From: an uncultured Bacteroidota bacterium
GTDB lineage: Bacteria; Bacteroidota; Bacteroidia; Chitinophagales; Saprospiraceae
Assembly: GCA_903933805.1 (NCBI GenBank)
Contig: CAIZLM010000049.1
Span: forward strand, 1 to 34,283
Length of the DNA: 34,283 nucleotides
Direction: 5' to 3'
Part shown: positions 32,087-34,283 of the stretch, piece by piece
How the letters are laid out: the number at the start of each line of letters is the position of its first letter
Position numbering within the stretch: the first letter of the stretch is position 1
Program-made: the position numbers and the translations under genes
The notes under the pieces: model-generated
What the model was told of the DNA's origin: nothing
The model's input: the letters and a program-made list of their open reading frames with translations, nothing else
Databases searched by the model: none

Positions 32087-33426
32087 ATGAAAACGCCCTT
32101 GTTTAGAGAATTAAGTACAAAGTATGAAACTCGAATTTGGCTCAATAACCCGGAACTTGGGTTAATAGATACGCTGTTAGATGCGCATCCGGAGTTGCTG
32201 GAGTATGTCAGAGAAGACATCACACGAGGTCAGAAGTCGAGTAATTTTGGACGGGGAGATATGCCGAGTGTAGAACAAATATTTCGTGCTGCGATCTACA
32301 AGGAAATAAAGCAACTGGACTACCGGGGATTAGAGGAGGCGCAGGATGATTCCCGGAGTTGTGCTGCCTTTATCCGGTTAGACCCGAATCGGTATTATAG
32401 TTTTCAAATGTATCAATCTTATATCTCAAAGATAAGTGAGGAGAGTTTGGGCAAAGTGATGGTGTTGCTCAATAAAATAGCGATTGATGAAGGCCTTGAA
32501 AGTGTTGAGCAGTTTCGCCAGGATAGTTTTGTAGTGGAGTCAGATATTCATTACCCGACCAATAATTCGCTTGTATGGGACTGCATCAAAGAGAGCCACA
32601 GGTTGTTAGCCCAATTGTCCAAAGAGGTATCAGAGCTTAAATATCAGAATTATTTGAAGGGGGCAAAGAAGACCTATTTCAAGATAAATAACACTAAAAG
32701 TGGCGATAAGCGAGTTAATTTGTTCATTAAACAACTGATATTGTTCACCAAAACGATCAATAATGTATCGAATGCGGTAAAAAAAAACTTGAAGTTAGTG
32801 TAGTTGGCCAAGGCATAATAACAGCCATGGAGCATCTTTTGCCTGTGATGAACCAAGTGTTCAATATGAGTTGTCAAAAGGAAATAGCCGGAGAAGCAGT
32901 ACCCAATGATCAAAAACTATTTTCGATATATGAGCTGCACACAGACATCATCGTGAAAGGCAGTCGGGAGATTAAATTTGGACATAAAGTCAATATAGGT
33001 ACAGGAAAGAGTAACTTGATATTGGTCTGTGAAATACTCAAAGGCAACCCGGCAGACAGTACTTTATACCAGCAAACGATTGATCAATTGATTGACTCAT
33101 ATGGTAAAACGCCACGCGATAGTGCCACCGATGGAGGGTTTGCCTCAAAGGCCAATGCAGAATACGCACAGGGCAAAGGCATCGTCAATATCGTCTTTAA
33201 TAAGATTGTGGGCAGTCTGAAAAATATAGTGACCAGTAAAAACATGGAAACCCGGCTGAAGAAATGGAGAAGCGGCATTGAGGCCAATATTTCCAATTTG
33301 ATACGAGGTTATAAATTGACAAGGTGCTCCTGGAAAGGACTTGAACATTTTAAGAGCAAAGTTTTGTGGAGTGTCATCGCTTACAATGTCAGGGTGATGA
33401 CCTCGGCAATCCTAAAACAGGTTTAA
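32087..33426 (+). CDS. ISNCY-family DDE transposase, made by -1 frameshifting
   Basis: The first frame (32087-32803) has the N-terminal DUF772-like domain (SVEQIFRAAIYKEIKQLDYRG, DDSRSCAAFIRL) and the first catalytic Asp148 by the numbering of the longest frame, in QDSFVVESDIHYPTNNS. The second frame (open through 33426) has ELHTDIIVKGSR, GHKVNIGTGKS, the second Asp in SATDGGFASK and the catalytic Glu in WRSGIEANIS. The frames join at an A9 run (32779-32787), where gtA-AAA-AAA-AAC offers canonical -1 slippery heptamers. After slipping, the frame is open from the run into the second part, giving one protein of about 446 residues. The zero frame stops six codons beyond. Sequencing error or decay is the alternative, but the intact ends favour a working element. 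Confidence 0.85.
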
Positions 33427-33449
33427 AAACCCTTTTATCGGGATTTTTT
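33425..33449 (+). terminator. Hairpin terminator after the transposase
   Basis: AAAAACCC and GGGATTTTTT pair around TTTTATC and end in T residues, immediately after the transposase stop. Confidence 0.55.
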
Positions 33450-33626
33450 AACACTTGAATGGGAAAAAACTGGCTATACTACGTGATAATTGCTAAAAAA
33501 CACAGATTTTGGCTCAAAGTGAAGCCAAAAAGTAACCACAAGCTGAAAAATTACAAAAAATGTCCTTCGTTGGTTGGCGAGGCGTGCGAAGACAAGCCAA
33601 ACCTGCGACTGTATGGACAGACACTA

Positions 33627-34156
33627 TCTAAACGAATTAATCCCGAAGCTTTATGTTCTAGTATTTGAGAAACAGATTCAATCAAGTCGTTTGAAAGTTT
33701 CCAAGAGTTGGAGCGGTTTCCCTTGTTCGCAAACAAAAGGGTAGAAGGTTTCTTTAATTCAACAAAGGTTGTAAAGAAGTTATCACCCAATAGATAATCT
33801 CCAATTACGGTATTTGAGCCGTCTAACTCTGCATAAGAAAGATGAACTTCTCTTTGCAGAATTTCTTGATAGCGATAATCTAAACCATAGCCAAAAATCC
33901 ACTGATTTTTTTCAAAAAAGTATTGCCAAACTTTTTCTTCACTGTGTTTCTTCAAGCCGTTTGCTTCGGCATAGGTTTTCCAATATTCCGAATTGTTTTT
34001 TAAGTCTGAAAATATTTGAAGTCCTCGTTTTCTAAATGCTGTGTTTACAATATCCTTTGATGAAATAATGCCTTCATTTATCAAAGTTTCTACTAATTCA
34101 GCACCGCCTTTTTTTGATAATAATGTTTTAACAGAACGTATAGAATCTGTATGTAA
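33627..34156 (-). pseudogene. Truncated Shedu (DUF4263/SduA-like) defence nuclease
   Basis: The minus-strand frame from 34156 reads through about 176 codons before it runs into the ISNCY end. It carries the Shedu C-terminal nuclease pattern: WQYFFEKNQWIFGYGLDYRY, then DGSNTVIGDYLLGD and FTTFVELKKPSTLLF, where GDYLL and ELK form a PD-(D/E)xK-type catalytic set. Shedu proteins are antiphage nucleases. The C-terminal end is cut at 33626 by the insertion sequence. At the N-terminal side the frame is open to a stop at 34157 without a good start codon (a TTG at 34084 is the first candidate), so the front half is also missing. It is probably non-functional. Confidence in the family is fair, based on these motifs only. 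Confidence 0.65.
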
Positions 34157-34283
34157 CTATCCAGCCGCCTTCGGCGGCGGAATGATATCGATCACTGCAT
34201 TGATTGCGTAGAATACAGATTGACCATTTTTGATAGCAGAATCAATAACGGAACGGATAACAGCAAATTCATGCTGTAAGGAC
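34157..34283 (-). pseudogene. C-terminal end of a transposase, cut by the window edge
   Basis: On the minus strand the frame reads ...HEFAVIRSVIDSAIKNGQ, followed by SVFYAINAVIDIIPPP and a stop at 34159-34157. The FAVIRSxIxSAxKNG pattern resembles the C-terminus of IS66-like transposases of Bacteroidota. A tight hairpin (GCCGCC TTC GGCGGC, 34164-34178) covers the last codons. Only about 40 residues are visible, so the family is tentative, and whether the gene is complete outside the window is unknown. Confidence 0.4.

Larger units (their letters stand above)
31995..33626 (+). mobile_element. ISNCY-type insertion sequence, 1632 bp
   Basis: The borders are a 21 bp perfect terminal inverted repeat: TAGTGTCTGTCCATACAG... 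at 31995-32015, with its exact complement at 33606-33626. The element contains a single transposase in two overlapping frames and a hairpin after the stop (AAAAACCC at 33425, CGGGATTTTTT at 33439). No clear target-site duplication is visible. On the right side it abuts a truncated Shedu gene, so insertion or an accompanying deletion disrupted that gene. Confidence 0.88.

Noticed and set aside
31988-33633. Target-site duplication around the ISNCY element
   Set aside because: The flanks (TTATTATG on the left, TCTAAACG on the right) share no direct repeat of useful length.
33459-33668. Plus-strand 69-codon frame at the right end of the IS
   Set aside because: It crosses the IS border into unrelated sequence and has no features of a protein family.

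Overview
This window comes from a member of the Bacteroidota, most likely the Saprospiria; the class is an inference. Supporting evidence: a DUF5103 type IX secretion plug protein, a mutY-ssb-gldE gene order, an Omp28/DUF6029 envelope pair, a GH97 glycosidase, a lack of clear Shine-Dalgarno sequences, and TAnnTTTG-type promoter boxes upstream of several genes. GC content is moderate except for one AT-rich glycosyltransferase gene. No rRNA, tRNA or CRISPR array was seen.

Layout. 1-5.9 kb: a WG-repeat protein, a Pif1-type helicase with HRDC and helix-turn-helix tails, a small EamA transporter, a gene-free repeat-rich stretch and an acyl-CoA desaturase. 6.2-12.35 kb, minus strand: GH97 glycosidase, a 3-keto-disaccharide hydrolase-like (DUF1080)+PA14 protein and a sugar-dehydrogenase-like beta-propeller fused to cytochrome c. 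Together these suggest an exported oxidise-and-cleave route for glycosides. 12.5-19.8 kb: T9SS plug protein, GmhA, a GNAT acetyltransferase, acyl-CoA dehydrogenase, an Omp28 lipoprotein with a DUF6029 barrel, and a DUF937 protein. 20.1-23.8 kb: HD hydrolase, MutY, Ssb, GldE. 23.9-31.9 kb: a surface-glycan type cassette in which two very similar YfhO-family membrane proteins flank a GT2 glycosyltransferase and a WecE-type aminotransferase. 32-34.28 kb: an intact-looking ISNCY-type insertion sequence whose transposase needs a -1 frameshift, which abuts a truncated Shedu (DUF4263) defence gene, and then the tail of a second transposase at the window edge.

The most unusual layer is non-coding. 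At least three families of palindromic elements are scattered between genes. Family A (about 76 bp short form, about 163 bp long form) is present in seven recognisable copies plus one half copy. The five well-preserved copies that have a downstream gene inside the window all lie 15-79 nt before a start codon and in the same orientation relative to that gene. Family B (49 and 165 bp) has ends resembling those of the ISNCY element nearby. Element C is a 141 bp unit with 16 bp perfect inverted ends. Several long open frames extend artificially into family A copies, so starts were reset downstream of the repeats for the helicase, MutY and GldE.
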